In this document: piece after piece, positions 21,267-34,252 of the stretch | How positions within the stretch are numbered: position 1 is the stretch's first letter | Layout of the letters: each line of letters begins with the position of its first letter | Origin: Salinicoccus kekensis | Lineage (GTDB): Bacteria > Bacillota > Bacilli > Staphylococcales > Salinicoccaceae | NCBI RefSeq assembly: GCF_900220995.1 | Contig: NZ_OBQF01000006.1 | Span: 62,126 to 126,125 of the forward strand | Reading direction: 5' to 3' | DNA: 64,000 nucleotides | Notes under the pieces: model-generated | Seen by the model: only the letters and a program-made list of their open reading frames with translations | Database searches by the model: none | What the model was told of the DNA's origin: nothing | Position numbers and translations under genes: made by a program

Positions 21267-22262
21267 CTAACTTTGATCTTTATTCGCGCGATACTGCAGT
21301 GTGCCGATCTCCCTCAGTGCAATATCGTAAATCATTTCTGCGATCACATCGTTGTTATGCCTGACCGCCCCGTCGGAATCGACACTCACGAGATTTTCAT
21401 GGGTGAGGACGGAGACGCCCATTTCCTCAAGTTCCTTCTGATCACTCGTCACGACGGACATCCCGTTCTCCTTGTAGTAGTCGGATACGTCGGAGGTGAT
21501 GTTCCTTTCATTCTGGATGATGTAATCGAAGATATTTTTGCCCATGTGCCTGTTGATCGCCTGTAGATGGTCGGAAGCCGTGTAACCGATCGTTTCGCCC
21601 ACCTGGGTCATGATGTTGGACACATAGACTTTTGTGCATTCGGAACTGATGAGGGCCTCCTTCATCCCTGAAGGGAGCAGGTTCGGGATGATGCTCGTGT
21701 AGAGGCTGCCGGGCCCGAGGACGATGATGTCCGCTTCTTCGATTGCCTGGACGGCCTCGGGGGTCGCGATCGTGTCTTTCGGCAGCAGGAACACTTCCGA
21801 AATCTGCTGGTGGACTTTCGGTATGTAGCTCTCACCGATGATGATTGAGTCATCCTGCATGCGGGCGGCGAGCTTTGGGCTGAAATTGGTCGATGGGATG
21901 ACCGTGCCGCGCACGTTGAGGATGACGCTGAGCTCTTCGACAGCGAGCGCAAAGTCTCCCGTCATATCGTACATGGCCGCAAGCATCAGGTTCCCCAGGG
22001 CATGGCCGCTGATTTCATTTTTCTTGAATCTGTAATTGAACAGGCTCTCAAGCTTCGATTCCACATCGGATAAGGCGGACATCACGTTCCGTATGTCACC
22101 CGGTGCCGGCATATCGATCTGGTCGCGTATGATGCCTGTGGAGCCACCGTCATCAGCAACGGAGACGATTGCTGAAACTTCCACCGGATACTGCCTCAAA
22201 CCACGCGCTAAAACACTCAATCCGGTGCCGCCGCCGACCAGTGTGACCCTAATTTTGTTCAT
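21267..22262 (-). CDS. yvcK: YvcK/GlmR-family morphogenesis factor
   Basis: 331 residues from the ATG at 22260-22262. CofD-like fold with the [13 protein letters not shown] nucleotide-sugar-binding motif at the N-terminus and VADDGGSTG shortly after. In Bacillus and relatives it binds UDP-GlcNAc, is needed for cell shape on gluconeogenic carbon sources and activates GlmS. The start lies inside the end of rapZ (14-bp overlap) with GAAGG 8 bases upstream, so translation is likely coupled. Confidence 0.95.
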   Translation of the reverse strand: MNKIRVTLVGGGTGLSVLARGLRQYPVEVSAIVSVADDGGSTGIIRDQIDMPAPGDIRNVMSALSDVESKLESLFNYRFKKNEISGHALGNLMLAAMYDMTGDFALAVEELSVILNVRGTVIPSTNFSPKLAARMQDDSIIIGESYIPKVHQQISEVFLLPKDTIATPEAVQAIEEADIIVLGPGSLYTSIIPNLLPSGMKEALISSECTKVYVSNIMTQVGETIGYTASDHLQAINRHMGKNIFDYIIQNERNITSDVSDYYKENGMSVVTSDQKELEEMGVSVLTHENLVSVDSDGAVRHNNDVIAEMIYDIALREIGTLQYRANKDQS

Positions 22263-23142
22263 TTCTGACGCCTTCAATCAGAGCATCCCGGTGTTCGGTC
22301 ACTATTTTGAAATCATAGTATTCCCGGAGCTCATCTGCCAGCCGTTCCGCTAGCGCGACAGAACGATGCTGGCCGCCTGTACAGCCGATGCCGATGACCA
22401 GTTGTGATTTCCCTTCCCTTAAATACTGCGGGAGGAGGTAACGGATCATATCCAGCAGTTTCGTATAGAATATATTGGTTTCCTTGAAGCCCATCACATA
22501 GTTATAGACCGGCTCGTCAAGCCCTGTGTAGGGCTGGAGCGCATCCACATAATGCGGGTTCGGGAGGAAGCGCACATCGAACATGAGGTCTGCATCTATC
22601 GGCACGCCGTGCTTGAAACCGAAACTCAGTATATTGACGCTGAAGCCGCCATCCCCGTCGCCGGTGATTTCCTCAAACATCCTGGCACGCAGCTCCTTCG
22701 GCTTCAATTCGGTCGTATCGATGATTGTGCCCGCCCTGTATTTCAGTTCATCGAGCAGTTCCCGCTCTTTTTGGATCGCCTGCAGCACGTTCATGCCGTG
22801 ATCCAGCGGGTGGGAACGCCTCGTCTCTTTGTAGCGTGCGACAAGTTTTTCGTTCGTCGTATCGAGGAAGATGATTTTAAGGTTGATGTGCGGGTTATCC
22901 TGCACTTTTTCAAGTTCGGATACGAGTGTATCGAATAATTCCTTGCCCCGGAGGTCGATGCCGAGTCCGACGTTGTCCATCCTGCCTTCGGTCGTCTCCA
23001 TCAGCTCGACTATTTTCGGAATCAGTATCGGCGGCAGATTATCGATGCAGAAGATATCCATATCTTCCAGTGCTTCCAGCGCGACGGATTTCCCGGATCC
23101 GCTCATACCTGTGAGAATGATCAAATTCTTCAATGGCTCCAC
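22249..23142 (-). CDS. rapZ: RNase adapter protein RapZ (P-loop nucleotide-binding)
   Basis: 297 residues. Walker A GMSGSGKS at 12-19, a kinase-like N-terminal half, and the C-terminal half with the conserved IGCTGGQHRSV motif. In E. coli RapZ controls GlmS through small RNAs; in Bacilli the YvjD/YvcJ member has GTPase activity and affects competence. First gene of the rapZ-yvcK-whiA cluster. The proximity of a GlmS-related regulator (YvcK) fits a role in cell-wall precursor supply. Confidence 0.95.
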   Translation of the reverse strand: MEPLKNLIILTGMSGSGKSVALEALEDMDIFCIDNLPPILIPKIVELMETTEGRMDNVGLGIDLRGKELFDTLVSELEKVQDNPHINLKIIFLDTTNEKLVARYKETRRSHPLDHGMNVLQAIQKERELLDELKYRAGTIIDTTELKPKELRARMFEEITGDGDGGFSVNILSFGFKHGVPIDADLMFDVRFLPNPHYVDALQPYTGLDEPVYNYVMGFKETNIFYTKLLDMIRYLLPQYLREGKSQLVIGIGCTGGQHRSVALAERLADELREYYDFKIVTEHRDALIEGVRNEQN

Positions 23143-23261
23143 ATCCTGTTTTCTTAGTCTTATTTCATTTTACATGATTAATAACCCGAACTAAAGCATA
23201 CAGACGGCAATATCACAATCGCATCCACCGCCTCCGGCACCCGCCCTTCCATGAAAGCAAA

Positions 23262-23297
23262 GCAAAAAGAAGGCAAAACATTTCAGTTTGCCTTCTT
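23262..23297 (-). terminator. Terminator of trxB
   Basis: 9-bp stem (23269-23277 with 23287-23295) followed on the minus strand by TTTTTGC. Confidence 0.8.
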
Positions 23298-23303
23298 CAG
23301 CGG

Positions 23304-24263
<960 letters not shown>

Positions 24264-24317
24264 TCAGTTGTCATTTCATACCATTCAATATTATAAACAT
24301 TTCCAAGGGCATTTTCA

Positions 24318-25739
24318 TCATATCTGCTTGATCATTCCGATCGCTTTGTTCAGCCTGTATGAAGTGATCCCGAACTCTTCCGTCATGCTTTTTTTCGTGA
24401 TCTTTCTGCCTTTTGGATATAAATAAACCGTCGCTGCGACGAGTGAAGGGATGTCTTCGAAGTCTTTGATCCTGTCATACAAAAGATGGAAAGTGTCGAT
24501 CCACTGCAGCAGATCTTCATCTCCCTCATAGCCGGCACCCCTCAATATTTCGAGGCCGTTGTGCATCTTCCCGAGCCTGACGAGCTTGACGCCCTGGAAA
24601 AGGAAAGTGACATACAGCTTTTCATAATCATCCAGCGCTTCAATCGTCTCCCATACAGGGTGGCCGAGAATCGCATCCCTCGGCCTGATGAGGTGAAGCT
24701 TGTAAAGGCCGAGCAGCCTCAGATGGACATCGTCCTCATGAAGGTGGGTTTCGGCCGTGACGGTGATCAGGTCCGCCGCCCGCTCTTTCTCCCAGGGGCT
24801 GTATACATCACTGACCGCATGGAAGTTCTGCATCTTCTCCCAGAACATCCGCGCCTCTTCCTCCCTGCCCGTGTGATAGCTCGCAAAACTCAATGCATGC
24901 AGCAGCTGGAAACTGATGTACTGCTGATTTTTATACAGCGGATACAGCAGTTCATAAGATCTGGAGTACTGTTTAAGGAAGTTGAGCACAAGGCCCACCT
25001 TGAACCTCGAATCATCATCGAGCGGTTCGACCACTTCCATCTTCTTTAAGTTGGCTTCGAATTCCGCTTCCCGGCCCGTATGGTAGTACAGCAGCGTCAG
25101 ATGGCTGAGGGCGTGCATATCGGTCTTGTCCTCCATGTGCAGCTGACGCAGCAGTTCATAAGCTTCATCAAATTGATTCAAAAACAAATAGGCCATCGCC
25201 TTCAGGTTCCTGAAAGTGCGTTCTTCCTGAAGGTCGAGGGGCAGCATCGATAAATATTCAAGCGACTCCTCTATGCGGGCGTTCATGAACAGATGCTGGA
25301 AGATGTGGTGGCTGACGAACCGCTCAGCCTCCTTCTCAACTTCCTCCTCGTCTTCGATCGCCAGCTCGAACATGTTCTCGAGCTCTTCATGATACCCCGC
25401 CTCCGGGAAATGCTTCGCATATTCCACGCCGAACAGGAATGCCTTATTGGGGTCGTTCGTGATGACGAACAGCTGGCTGAGTATAAAATAAAATTCAGCA
25501 TCATATTGATGCTGAATGAATTTGTTGATCAGTAAATATTCAGCTTCAGCATGCCTTCCATTTTCTGCGAGCAGATATACATACTGTGACAAATAAGCGA
25601 GATTATCTTCATCTGCATTAAATGCCTTCTCGAAGTTCTTCAGGGCGTCGCCCTTTTTCTGCTGATCTATTTTTTTCAGTCCTTGATTGAAGTAAAATGA
25701 ACCACTTTGATTGAAGGGGATTACTTTTCTATCATTCAT
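24318..25739 (-). CDS. TPR-repeat protein of unknown role
   Basis: 473 residues, all helical, without signal or membrane segment. Several tetratricopeptide-like pairs are visible (KGDALKNFEKAFNADEDNLAYL near 28-50; repeated tracts around 180-215 and 270-305). The last 60 residues (KSMTEEFGITSYRLNKAIGMI) look like a small helix-turn-helix-like end. Homologues sit beside trxB in staphylococci. It is probably a scaffold; partners unknown. It overlaps the acetyltransferase gene by 8 bp and follows AAGGAG. Confidence 0.85.
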   Translation of the reverse strand: MNDRKVIPFNQSGSFYFNQGLKKIDQQKKGDALKNFEKAFNADEDNLAYLSQYVYLLAENGRHAEAEYLLINKFIQHQYDAEFYFILSQLFVITNDPNKAFLFGVEYAKHFPEAGYHEELENMFELAIEDEEEVEKEAERFVSHHIFQHLFMNARIEESLEYLSMLPLDLQEERTFRNLKAMAYLFLNQFDEAYELLRQLHMEDKTDMHALSHLTLLYYHTGREAEFEANLKKMEVVEPLDDDSRFKVGLVLNFLKQYSRSYELLYPLYKNQQYISFQLLHALSFASYHTGREEEARMFWEKMQNFHAVSDVYSPWEKERAADLITVTAETHLHEDDVHLRLLGLYKLHLIRPRDAILGHPVWETIEALDDYEKLYVTFLFQGVKLVRLGKMHNGLEILRGAGYEGDEDLLQWIDTFHLLYDRIKDFEDIPSLVAATVYLYPKGRKITKKSMTEEFGITSYRLNKAIGMIKQI

Positions 25740-26220
25740 CTTTATTGCTCCTTATCACAAGTGGATTCCCATAACAGCTCGAATCATCCGGGATATCCTT
25801 CGACACGACGGCACCTGCACCGACGCTCGAATTGCTGCCGATGGTGACGCCCGGCAGGACGGTCACGTTTGCGCCGATCATCGTATTGTCTCCTATATGG
25901 ACATCCCCGAGCCTGTATTCATCTACTAAATATTCATGGGTCAATATTACAGTATTATAACCGATTATGCTGTTGTTGCCAATGTGGATCCGTTCCGGGT
26001 GCATCAGGTCCGGCATCGCCTTATAGGCAAACGAGACCTTCTCCCCGAGATCCATCTTCAAAAATTTCCGGTACAAAAGATGTTTCAGCCTTGTGGACGG
26101 ACAGTACCGCCCGATTTCGATGATGATGAAGTTTTTGACGACTTTAAAGAAGGAGACCGTCCGGTACAGATTCCATAGTGGATTATATTTCCCGACTTTG
26201 TAGCGTGTCGTATTCCTCAT
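25732..26220 (-). CDS. Left-handed beta-helix O-acetyltransferase
   Basis: 162 residues. Hexapeptide repeats (IGNNSIIGYN, IGDNTMIGANVTVLPGVTIGSNSSVGAGAVV) form the left-handed helix of the LacA/CysE-like acyltransferase family, with the catalytic-type histidine in VILTHEY. Acceptor unknown; a cell-surface sugar is likely, judging by the lgt neighbour and family habits. It starts 1 bp after the lgt stop with a GGAAG site. Confidence 0.88.
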   Translation of the reverse strand: MRNTTRYKVGKYNPLWNLYRTVSFFKVVKNFIIIEIGRYCPSTRLKHLLYRKFLKMDLGEKVSFAYKAMPDLMHPERIHIGNNSIIGYNTVILTHEYLVDEYRLGDVHIGDNTMIGANVTVLPGVTIGSNSSVGAGAVVSKDIPDDSSCYGNPLVIRSNKDE

Positions 26221-26221
26221 A

Positions 26222-27130
26222 TCATTTCTTCCTTTTATGTTTCTTATTATGATCCTTGCTTACAGTCCGGCTTTTCGGTCCGGAACGTTTTTTCCGGCGT
26301 TTGCCGTCCGGATCGTATATGCCGTCCACGTCGCCGTATTTCGGCAGGTTGTATTTATTGCTGCGGTAGATCCATATGGCAATGGCTGCGATGATGGTGA
26401 GTATTGACACGACCTGTGCGGTCCTGAGCAGATCCCCGATCATCAGGCTGTCGGTGCGCATGCCCTCTATGAAGAAGCGGCCGACCGAGTAGTAGATCAG
26501 GTAGAGCAGCATCGTCTGGCCGATTTTAAGCTTCGGCCTGAGCAGCAGCAGGATGACGAAACCGATGATGTTCCATACCGATTCGTACAGGAATGTCGGA
26601 TGGTAGTAGCTGCCGTCGATGTACATCTGGTTGATGATGAATTCAGGGAGCATCAGTGATTCAAGGAAGCCCCGCGTCACTTCGCCGCCGTGGGCCTCCT
26701 GGTTCATGAAGTTGCCCCATCTGCCGATCGCCTGTCCGAGGATCAGGCTCGGTGCCGCGATGTCCGCCACCTGGAAGAAGCTCAGGTTTTTCCTTCGGCA
26801 GTATATGAGGCCTGCGAGTATGCCCCCGATCAGCCCGCCGTGGATCGCCATACCGCCTTCATTGACCATGATGATTGAAATCGGGTCCTGGAGGTAGTAG
26901 TCCAGGTTGAACAGGACATAATACAATCTCGCCCCGATCAGTGAAAATAAAATTATGTAAAACATCAGATCGACGAACATGCCTTCAGGCATGTTCTTCT
27001 TATTCGCTTCCCGGTTCGCGATGAGGAATCCGAGCAGCATGCCGAATGCTATGATGACACCATACCATCTGAGGTCCAGCGGACCGAGGGAGATGAGTAC
27101 GGGGTCGAGCGGCTGTATATTATAAATCAT
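26222..27130 (-). CDS. lgt: Prolipoprotein diacylglyceryl transferase
   Basis: 302 residues, seven membrane segments, and the Lgt signature [14 protein letters not shown] in the middle. It transfers diacylglycerol from phosphatidylglycerol to the lipobox cysteine of prolipoproteins, the first step of lipoprotein maturation; several substrates are encoded in this window. The C-terminus has a 40-residue Lys/Arg-rich tail. It overlaps hprK by 11 bp; hprK-lgt is a conserved pair. Confidence 0.96.
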   Translation of the reverse strand: MIYNIQPLDPVLISLGPLDLRWYGVIIAFGMLLGFLIANREANKKNMPEGMFVDLMFYIILFSLIGARLYYVLFNLDYYLQDPISIIMVNEGGMAIHGGLIGGILAGLIYCRRKNLSFFQVADIAAPSLILGQAIGRWGNFMNQEAHGGEVTRGFLESLMLPEFIINQMYIDGSYYHPTFLYESVWNIIGFVILLLLRPKLKIGQTMLLYLIYYSVGRFFIEGMRTDSLMIGDLLRTAQVVSILTIIAAIAIWIYRSNKYNLPKYGDVDGIYDPDGKRRKKRSGPKSRTVSKDHNKKHKRKK

Positions 27131-28058
27131 TTTCCAGTCCTCCGTTGAGTTTGATCTGCTTGTTCAGCCGGTCATTGAATTCCGCCGCCGCGTCATATCC
27201 CATGTGGCGCAGGCGGTAGTTCATCGCGGCCACTTCGATGATGCCGGCGAGGCTTCTGCCCGGACGGATCGGAATGGTGCGCATCTCGATTTCGGAGTTC
27301 AATATCGAAAGTTTCTTCCGGTCGAGCCCGACCCTGTCATAATCCCTGCCCTTTTCCCAGGGCTCGAGGTTGACGTTCAGCATGATCCTCTTCTCCGCCA
27401 GTATGCAGCCCGCCCCGAACAGGGTCATCACATTTATGATTCCGAGGCCGCGGATTTCAAGCAGGTTCTGGATGAGCTTCGGCGCACTGCCCATCAGGAC
27501 ATTATCCGAAACTTCCTTGATCTCGACATTGTCATCGGCGACAAGCCGGTGGCCGTTCTTCACCAGTTCAAGTGCGGTTTCACTCTTGCCGATGCCGCTC
27601 TCCCCGGTGATCAGCACACCGATCCCATATACATCAACGAGCACGCCGTGCCTGTTCGTCTCCGGTGCCAGCGCTTTTTCAAGATAGTTTGAAAGCTTTG
27701 AATAAAACGTCGTCGTGTTGGCCTCGGTGACAAGCAAGGGGGTGTTGCTGGCGTTACATGCTTCTATCAGTTCCAGCGGCGGGGGCAGCTGGCGCGCCAG
27801 CACGATGCATGGCGTCTCCTTGCGGCAGAGGCGCTTTGAGCGGTCTTCCCGGTCTTTATCGGTCAGCATCCTCTCGAAGAATGAAATCTCCGTCATACCG
27901 AGGATCTGCACCCGGTCCGATGAATAATGGGAGAAATAGCCCCCGATTTCCAATGCCGGACGTGAAATATCATAGTTTTTGATTTCGTTGGTCAGACCGT
28001 CATTGCCCGCCACCACCTTCAAAGTGAACTGCTCAACCAGTTCGTGTACCGTCAACAT
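27120..28058 (-). CDS. hprK: HPr kinase/phosphorylase
   Basis: 312 residues. Bifunctional regulator that phosphorylates or dephosphorylates Ser46 of HPr and so controls carbon catabolite repression. P-loop GESGIGKS at 152-159, His138 just before it, and the C-terminal signature [19 protein letters not shown]. The start is ATG at 28056-28058 with AGAGGTGAT upstream; the frame stays open further up but without family similarity. Translational overlap with lgt. Confidence 0.97.
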   Translation of the reverse strand: MLTVHELVEQFTLKVVAGNDGLTNEIKNYDISRPALEIGGYFSHYSSDRVQILGMTEISFFERMLTDKDREDRSKRLCRKETPCIVLARQLPPPLELIEACNASNTPLLVTEANTTTFYSKLSNYLEKALAPETNRHGVLVDVYGIGVLITGESGIGKSETALELVKNGHRLVADDNVEIKEVSDNVLMGSAPKLIQNLLEIRGLGIINVMTLFGAGCILAEKRIMLNVNLEPWEKGRDYDRVGLDRKKLSILNSEIEMRTIPIRPGRSLAGIIEVAAMNYRLRHMGYDAAAEFNDRLNKQIKLNGGLENDL

Positions 28059-28122
28059 GTAATCACCTCTTGAATTCCTAATGTTAAGTATCATCTTACC
28101 CCAAAAACAGCTGCAGCAAAAT

Positions 28123-28153
28123 AAAAAGGACCGGAATATTCCGGCCTTTTTCA
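28123..28153 (-). terminator. Terminator after the DUF4097 gene
   Basis: Stem AAAAAGGCCGGAA/TTCCGGTCCTTTTT (one G-T), with the T-run on the minus strand. Confidence 0.85.
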
Positions 28154-28160
28154 TCAATCA

Positions 28161-29354
28161 TCAACTTCTGTGCAAAGTTACACTGCCGAACTTTGTGCTG
28201 ACCTCTATGAACAGTCCGGGTTCATCGGAATCATTCACGAGCATCAATTCCTTCAGCCCGAAGTCCTGGTGCTTCATGAATCTCGCATCCACTTCAGGCG
28301 GATAGTTCAGCTGACCCACCACGGTCGAGAGCCTGCCTTCCAGCGGGCGCCCCTGCGGGATGCTCAAATTGACGCTGCCCATGTTGGTGGTGATCGTGGC
28401 GGAGTCCGTCGTGCTCTGGAGCGTCATGTTCACGGAGCCGTTGGCCGACACCGTGATGTCCTTTGCATTGAACTGATCGGTGTTGATCGTTCCGACCATC
28501 GATATCAGCTCCACATTGCCGTAAGCGCCCTTTTCAACGGAGATGTTCCCTTTTGAAGTCCGGACGAAGGCATTCTCGGTCACGGTGTCTTCAAGTTTGA
28601 CGTTTCCGTTCAGCACATCAACCGTGAGATCCTTGATTTCCTGGTCTTTCAGGAAGACGTTTCCGTTCGAGCCGGTCACGATCATCCGTCTTATGTTCTC
28701 CGGGCTCAGGTTGAGTTCGACATTCACCTTCGCTGCGCGGATATCCGAGACGATGATCAGCTCATCATTTTTGACTTCACAGATGATGTCCTGGAAATAG
28801 TTCCTTTTGGTGTCGAGTTTCCTGTAGAAAGGTGTCACTTCAAATTTTGCAGTCTGGACACGGTCCGTCGGCACGATTTTGATGTCACCGTTCGTGATAT
28901 CGAGTGATATCGAAGAGAACGGTTCATCAAGTGTTTCAATCAGCCGGTTTTTTGCACCGCCTGAAAACACCGAATCGAAGTTCGTGTTTTTGACGGAATC
29001 AAAAGCGCGTTCCACCGATTTGAACACCTGGGAAGCCTGCTGGTTGCTGTCGAATTTCGTCCTCATATCCTGATATGTCCTGCTGGCCCGTTCATTGACG
29101 TCCTTGTAGGTCTTGTTCAGTTTATCAGGCTTCACGTATTTGTTGACCTCACCCATGAACTGCTGGAAGAGATCGTTGACCATACCGCCGTCCCAATACT
29201 CATCACCGGTTTTCTTCTCCTGTTCAGCGTCATCTGCGGAAGTCGACTGGTTCGCATTTTCCCTCTTATCCATGGTTTCCATGAGGCGTATGGCTTCTTC
29301 GGAAGTGATCTTGCCCTCTTCTAACATCTTCAAAATACGTTCTTTACTGTCCAT
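28161..29354 (-). CDS. DUF4097-family protein with N-terminal SHOCT-like motif
   Basis: 397 residues, similar in layout to B. subtilis YvlB. The first 30 residues ([22 protein letters not shown]) resemble the short SHOCT/DUF2089-like helix motif. A low-complexity helical linker follows, and from about 140 to the end a beta-solenoid DUF4097 domain with repeated NGDI, NGNV, KGNI, NGSV turns. No signal peptide. Role unknown; homologues are tied to envelope stress operons. It follows uvrA with an 11-bp overlap. Confidence 0.85.
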   Translation of the reverse strand: MDSKERILKMLEEGKITSEEAIRLMETMDKRENANQSTSADDAEQEKKTGDEYWDGGMVNDLFQQFMGEVNKYVKPDKLNKTYKDVNERASRTYQDMRTKFDSNQQASQVFKSVERAFDSVKNTNFDSVFSGGAKNRLIETLDEPFSSISLDITNGDIKIVPTDRVQTAKFEVTPFYRKLDTKRNYFQDIICEVKNDELIIVSDIRAAKVNVELNLSPENIRRMIVTGSNGNVFLKDQEIKDLTVDVLNGNVKLEDTVTENAFVRTSKGNISVEKGAYGNVELISMVGTINTDQFNAKDITVSANGSVNMTLQSTTDSATITTNMGSVNLSIPQGRPLEGRLSTVVGQLNYPPEVDARFMKHQDFGLKELMLVNDSDEPGLFIEVSTKFGSVTLHRS

Positions 29355-32196
29355 GATTAACCTCCTGATGGTTTCTGTTCAACCATTTTTTTAGATGATG
29401 CCCCGTATGGCTCGCCGGCTCGTTTATGACATCTTCAATTGTACCATCAACGACAATTGTTCCGCCACCGACACCACCTTCAGGCCCCAGGTCGATGATA
29501 TTATCCGCAACTTTGATGACATCGAGGTTATGTTCGATGATGATGACTGTATCCCCGTTGTCCACCAGTCTCTGGAGCACCTTGATCAGCTTCCCTATAT
29601 CTTCGGAATGGAGGCCGGTCGTCGGTTCGTCCAGTATATAAAGCGAGCGCCCGTTCGAGCGTTTGTGCAGTTCGGAGGCAAGTTTGACGCGCTGCGCCTC
29701 CCCGCCCGACAGCGTCGTCGCCGGCTGTCCGAGGCGGACATAGCCGAGTCCGACATCGACGAGCGTTTTGATCTTGCGCTTGATCTTCGGAAGGTTTTCA
29801 AAGAAGTAGAAAGCTTCTTCCGCCGTCATCTCAAGGACGTCCGCAATGCTTTTATCCTTGTATTTGACTTCGAGCGTCTCCCGATTGTAACGTTTGCCGT
29901 CACACACTTCACAAGGGACGAAGACATCAGGGAGGAAATGCATTTCGATCTTGATGATGCCGTCGCCCCTGCAGGCCTCGCAGCGTCCGCCCTTCACGTT
30001 GAAGCTGAACCGGCCTTTCTGATAGCCGCGCACTTTCGCTTCATTCGTCTGTGCAAACACATCACGGACATCGTCGAAGACGCCCGTATATGTCGCGGGG
30101 TTGCTCCGCGGCGTCCGGCCGATCGGCGACTGGTCGATGTCGATGATCTTCTCCAGTTTGTCAGGCATCGTGATGCTGTCATGCTCGCCCGGGATCTGTT
30201 TGGATTTATACAATTCTTGGTGCAGTGCCTTATAGACGATTTCGTTGATGAGTGTGCTCTTGCCCGACCCTGATACGCCCGTAACAAGGTTCATAATGCC
30301 CATCGGTATATCCACATCGATATTCTTCAGATTGTTTTCACGCGCACCCCGTATGCGGATCATCCGCTCAGGGTCGGGTTTGCGGTAGTTTTCCGGAAGC
30401 GGTATTTGGCGTTTTCCGCTCAAATAAAGCCCGGTGATCGAATTCTCATCATTCATGACTTCTTCAGGCGTGCCTGAAGCCATGATTTCTCCGCCGTGCT
30501 CACCCGCACCCGGCCCGATGTCGATCAGGTAGTCGCTTGCAAGCATCGTATCTTCATCGTGCTCGACGACGATCAAGGTGTTGCCGAGATCCCGCATATC
30601 CTTCAATGTGCTGATGAGCCGCTCATTATCCCGCTGATGCAGGCCGATTGAAGGCTCATCCAAAATGTACAATACACCGCTCAGCCTCGAGCCGATCTGT
30701 GTCGCGAGGCGTATGCGCTGTGCCTCGCCCCCGGACAATGTGCCGCTTCTGCGGTTCAATGTCAGATAGTCGAGCCCGACATTCCTAAGGAACAGGAGCC
30801 GTTCATCGATTTCCTTCAGTATCGGTGCCGCGATGGAGCGGTTCTGGCGCGACAGCTCAAGGCCGCTGAAGAATTCCAGTGCATCATTGACAGGCTGGTC
30901 GACAGTTTCACCGATATGGCGCCCGTCGACTTTGACGGCCAGCGCTTCATCGCTGAGGCGGTAACCTTTACATGACTGGCACGCCGTCTCCCGCATATAA
31001 CGGCTCATGACATCACGTGTATATTCGGACGGGCTGTCCCGGTATCTGCGTTCTATATTATTTATGACACCTTCGAACGCCATCTTCCTCGTCCGCTCCA
31101 CACCGTTCTCCTGCCTGAACCTGTAGGTGACGACTTCACTTTTCGAACCATACAATAAAAGTTTGCGTTCCTTCTTGCTGAGCGCTTTGAAAGGTGTGCC
31201 CATATCGATGTTGAAGTGTTCACATGTCTGCTTCAGAAGCTGCGGATAATAGCCGGAGGAAATCGGTTCCCACGGAACGAGTGCACCCTCTTCAAGCGTA
31301 AGGCTGTCATCCGGGATGACGAGCTTCTCGTTCACCGCCATCTTCATCCCGAGACCGTCACATTCTTTGCATGCACCGTACGGTGCGTTGAATGAAAACA
31401 GCCTCGGTTCCATTTCAGGCACCGTGAAGCCGCACAGCGGACAGGCGTAATTTTCCGAGAAGAACATGTCCTCCCCGTCGATGACATTGATCACGATGTT
31501 GCCTTCGCCTTTTTCAAGCGCCGTCTGAAGCGAATCGCCGAGACGCGCTTCCACACCGTCGCGTACGACAAGACGGTCGATGACGAGTTCAATGTTGTGC
31601 TTCTGGTTTTTATTGAGTTCGGGCACTTCTTCGATGTCATAAATCTCCCCGTTGACGAGCACCCTTGCGAAACCTTCCTTACTCAGGGATTCCAGCAGTT
31701 TCTTATGCTGGCCCTTCCTGCCGTGGATGATCGGTGCGAACACCTGGATCTTCGACCGTTCAGGCAGTTCCATCACACGGTCCACCATTTCCTGGACCGT
31801 CTGGGAGCTGATTTCGACACCGTGGTTCGGACAGTACGGCGTCCCCGCACGTGCATACAGCAGCCTCAGGTAATCATAGATTTCAGTGATGGTCGAAACC
31901 GTTGAACGCGGGTTGTTGCTCGTCGTCTTCTGGTCGATTGCGATGGCGGGCGAGAGCCCCTCGATCGAATCGACATCGGGCTTTTCCATCTGTCCCAGAA
32001 ACTGCCGTGCATATGCACTCAATGATTCGACATAGCGCCGCTGCCCTTCTGCATAAATGGTATCGAAAGCGAGCGATGATTTGCCGGATCCCGAAAGCCC
32101 CGTCATGACGATGAGCTGATCACGCGGGATCTCGACGTCGATATCTTTAAGGTTATGCTGTCTTGCACCTTTGATGCTTATATTTTTATTCTTCAT
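29344..32196 (-). CDS. uvrA: Excinuclease ABC subunit A
   Basis: 950 residues. Damage-recognition ATPase of nucleotide excision repair. Two ABC modules: Walker A GLSGSGKS (about 33-40) and GVSGSGKS (about 640), signatures LSGGEAQR in both, and zinc-finger CxxC sets ([14 protein letters not shown] and CEVCDG). The start is ATG at 32194-32196, with AAGGGTGA upstream that overlaps the uvrB stop; a GTG three codons earlier is less likely. Co-transcribed with uvrB under LexA control. Confidence 0.98.
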   Translation of the reverse strand: MKNKNISIKGARQHNLKDIDVEIPRDQLIVMTGLSGSGKSSLAFDTIYAEGQRRYVESLSAYARQFLGQMEKPDVDSIEGLSPAIAIDQKTTSNNPRSTVSTITEIYDYLRLLYARAGTPYCPNHGVEISSQTVQEMVDRVMELPERSKIQVFAPIIHGRKGQHKKLLESLSKEGFARVLVNGEIYDIEEVPELNKNQKHNIELVIDRLVVRDGVEARLGDSLQTALEKGEGNIVINVIDGEDMFFSENYACPLCGFTVPEMEPRLFSFNAPYGACKECDGLGMKMAVNEKLVIPDDSLTLEEGALVPWEPISSGYYPQLLKQTCEHFNIDMGTPFKALSKKERKLLLYGSKSEVVTYRFRQENGVERTRKMAFEGVINNIERRYRDSPSEYTRDVMSRYMRETACQSCKGYRLSDEALAVKVDGRHIGETVDQPVNDALEFFSGLELSRQNRSIAAPILKEIDERLLFLRNVGLDYLTLNRRSGTLSGGEAQRIRLATQIGSRLSGVLYILDEPSIGLHQRDNERLISTLKDMRDLGNTLIVVEHDEDTMLASDYLIDIGPGAGEHGGEIMASGTPEEVMNDENSITGLYLSGKRQIPLPENYRKPDPERMIRIRGARENNLKNIDVDIPMGIMNLVTGVSGSGKSTLINEIVYKALHQELYKSKQIPGEHDSITMPDKLEKIIDIDQSPIGRTPRSNPATYTGVFDDVRDVFAQTNEAKVRGYQKGRFSFNVKGGRCEACRGDGIIKIEMHFLPDVFVPCEVCDGKRYNRETLEVKYKDKSIADVLEMTAEEAFYFFENLPKIKRKIKTLVDVGLGYVRLGQPATTLSGGEAQRVKLASELHKRSNGRSLYILDEPTTGLHSEDIGKLIKVLQRLVDNGDTVIIIEHNLDVIKVADNIIDLGPEGGVGGGTIVVDGTIEDVINEPASHTGHHLKKWLNRNHQEVNHGQ

Positions 32197-32201
32197 AGAG
32201 T

Positions 32202-34172
32202 TCACCCTTCTGCCTGGAGTTCAAACAGTGCGTCACGCAGCTCCGAGGCCGTTTCGAAGTCCAGGTCCTTGGCTGCCTGCTTCATATCGCGCTCGAGCTG
32301 TTCCATTGTTTTCTCTCTCTCTTTTTTCGTCATCTTCTTCCGCTTGCCTGACGATTTTTCCCTGTCTTCCTTGACTTCAACTTCTGCGCTGATCGCTTCC
32401 CTGACATCTTTTTTGATGGTCGTCGGTGTGATGCCGTGCTCTTCATTGTAAGCCCTCTGGATTTCCCGGCGCCTTGATGTTTCATCCAATGCATACTGCA
32501 TGGAGTCGGTGACTTTGTCGGCATACATGATGACGTGGCCCTCGCTGTTCCTCGCGGCACGCCCCATGATCTGGATCAGCGAGCGGTTCGAACGGAGGAA
32601 TCCTTCCTTGTCCGCATCGAGTATCGCGACAAGCGAGACTTCCGGTATATCGAGCCCTTCACGGAGCAGGTTGATCCCGACGAGCACGTCATAAGTGCCG
32701 AGCCGCAGTTCCCGTATGATCTCGATCCGTTCGAGTGTCTTCACTTCCGAATGCAGGTACTGGACTTTCACACCCGCCTCTTTCAGATAAGTGGTGAGGT
32801 CCTCCGACATCTTCTTCGTCAGTGTCGTGATCAGCACACGCTCGTTGCGCTCGCTCCTTTTGACGATTTCTTCGAGCAGATCATCGATCTGATGTTCGGT
32901 CGGCCGGACATCGACAGTGGGGTCGATCAGTCCGGTCGGACGGATGATCTGTTCGACCATCTTCTCGGTGTGTTCAAGCTCGTAAGGACCCGGAGTGGCC
33001 GATACATACAGAAGCTGCCGGGCCTTCTCCTCGAATTCACTGAACTGCAGCGGCCGGTTGTCGAGGGCGCTCGGCAGCCTGAAGCCGTGGTCCACGAGCA
33101 CCTGTTTACGCGCCTTGTCCCCGTTGAACATCCCCCTGATCTGGGGGAGCGTCACATGGGATTCGTCGATCATGATGAGGAAGTCATCGAAATAATCCAT
33201 CAGCGTATAAGGCGTCGAACCCATCGGACGCAGCGTCAAATGCACCGAATAGTTTTCGATGCCGGAGCAGAATCCCATCTCCCGCATCATTTCAAGGTCG
33301 TAATTCGTCCTCTGTTCGAGCCGCTGAGCTTCGAGCAGTTTATTGTCGTCGCGCAGTTCCTTGAGGCGCTCCTCGAGTTCCCTTTCGATGCGCTCGATCG
33401 CCACGCGCATCTTCTCTTCACGCGTAACGAAGTGGGAGGCCGGGAATATGGCGAAGTGCTCCCTCTCGTGGAGGACTTCCCCAGTCAGGTAATTGATCTC
33501 CCTTATACGGTCGACTTCGTCACCGAAGAATTCAACCCGGATGCACTGTTCATCACGGGAGGCCGGGAAGACTTCGACGATGTCGCCGCGCACCCGGAAC
33601 GTACCCCGCTGGAAGTCGATGTCATTCCTTGAATACTGGATGTCGACGAGCTTCCTTAAAAATTCGTTGCGGTCCATCTCCATGCCGACACGAACACTCA
33701 CGACCATGTCGCGGTATTCTTCCGGGTTACCGAGGCCGTATATGCAGCTGACCGAAGCGATGATGATGACATCATCCCTTTCGAATAAAGCGCTCGTTGC
33801 ACTGTGCCTGAGCTTATCGATTTCATCGTTGATGGATGCATCCTTTTCGATGAATGTATCCGTATGTGGCACGTATGCTTCAGGCTGGTAATAGTCATAG
33901 TAACTTACAAAATACTCTACCCTGTTATTCGGGAAAAATTCTTTGAATTCGCCGTAAAGCTGCCCGGCGAGAGTTTTATTGTGCGCGATGATCAGCGTGG
34001 GTTTGCCCACCTTTTTTATGATCTGGCTCATCGTATATGTTTTTCCGGTACCTGTTGCACCAAGCAGTGTCTGGTGCCGCTGGCCGGATTTGATCTGTCT
34101 TGTCAGTTCTTCGATTGCCTTGGGCTGGTCGCCTGCCGGCTCAAATTTGGAAACCAATTCAAAATTAGCCAT
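32202..34172 (-). CDS. uvrB: Excinuclease ABC subunit B
   Basis: 656 residues, full length. DNA-damage verification helicase that loads UvrC. Walker A GATGTGKT near 38-45, beta-hairpin region [16 protein letters not shown] box, motif [11 protein letters not shown], and the C-terminal UVR motif. A LexA box (34232-34245) lies 60 bp upstream and marks it as an SOS gene. ATG follows GGAGG. Confidence 0.98.
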   Translation of the reverse strand: MANFELVSKFEPAGDQPKAIEELTRQIKSGQRHQTLLGATGTGKTYTMSQIIKKVGKPTLIIAHNKTLAGQLYGEFKEFFPNNRVEYFVSYYDYYQPEAYVPHTDTFIEKDASINDEIDKLRHSATSALFERDDVIIIASVSCIYGLGNPEEYRDMVVSVRVGMEMDRNEFLRKLVDIQYSRNDIDFQRGTFRVRGDIVEVFPASRDEQCIRVEFFGDEVDRIREINYLTGEVLHEREHFAIFPASHFVTREEKMRVAIERIERELEERLKELRDDNKLLEAQRLEQRTNYDLEMMREMGFCSGIENYSVHLTLRPMGSTPYTLMDYFDDFLIMIDESHVTLPQIRGMFNGDKARKQVLVDHGFRLPSALDNRPLQFSEFEEKARQLLYVSATPGPYELEHTEKMVEQIIRPTGLIDPTVDVRPTEHQIDDLLEEIVKRSERNERVLITTLTKKMSEDLTTYLKEAGVKVQYLHSEVKTLERIEIIRELRLGTYDVLVGINLLREGLDIPEVSLVAILDADKEGFLRSNRSLIQIMGRAARNSEGHVIMYADKVTDSMQYALDETSRRREIQRAYNEEHGITPTTIKKDVREAISAEVEVKEDREKSSGKRKKMTKKEREKTMEQLERDMKQAAKDLDFETASELRDALFELQAEG

Positions 34173-34231
34173 AAATACGCCTCCGAAAAATAATCGTGTA
34201 CTTTATTTTAACAAAAAATGAGCATCAACGA

Positions 34232-34245
34232 CAAACATTTGTTCG
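34232..34245 (-). promoter_or_regulatory. LexA (SOS) box of uvrBA
   Basis: On the minus strand CGAACAAATGTTTG, a full match to the Gram-positive LexA consensus CGAACRNRYGTTYG. It lies between the end of csbA and uvrB, next to TTGTCG/TTGATG and TAAAAT/TAAAGT promoter-like hexamers. Confidence 0.9.
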
Positions 34246-34252
34246 GTCATCT

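Noticed and set aside
23143-23261. Repeat or small gene between rapZ and trxB
   Set aside because: Nothing recognisable apart from the trxB terminator.
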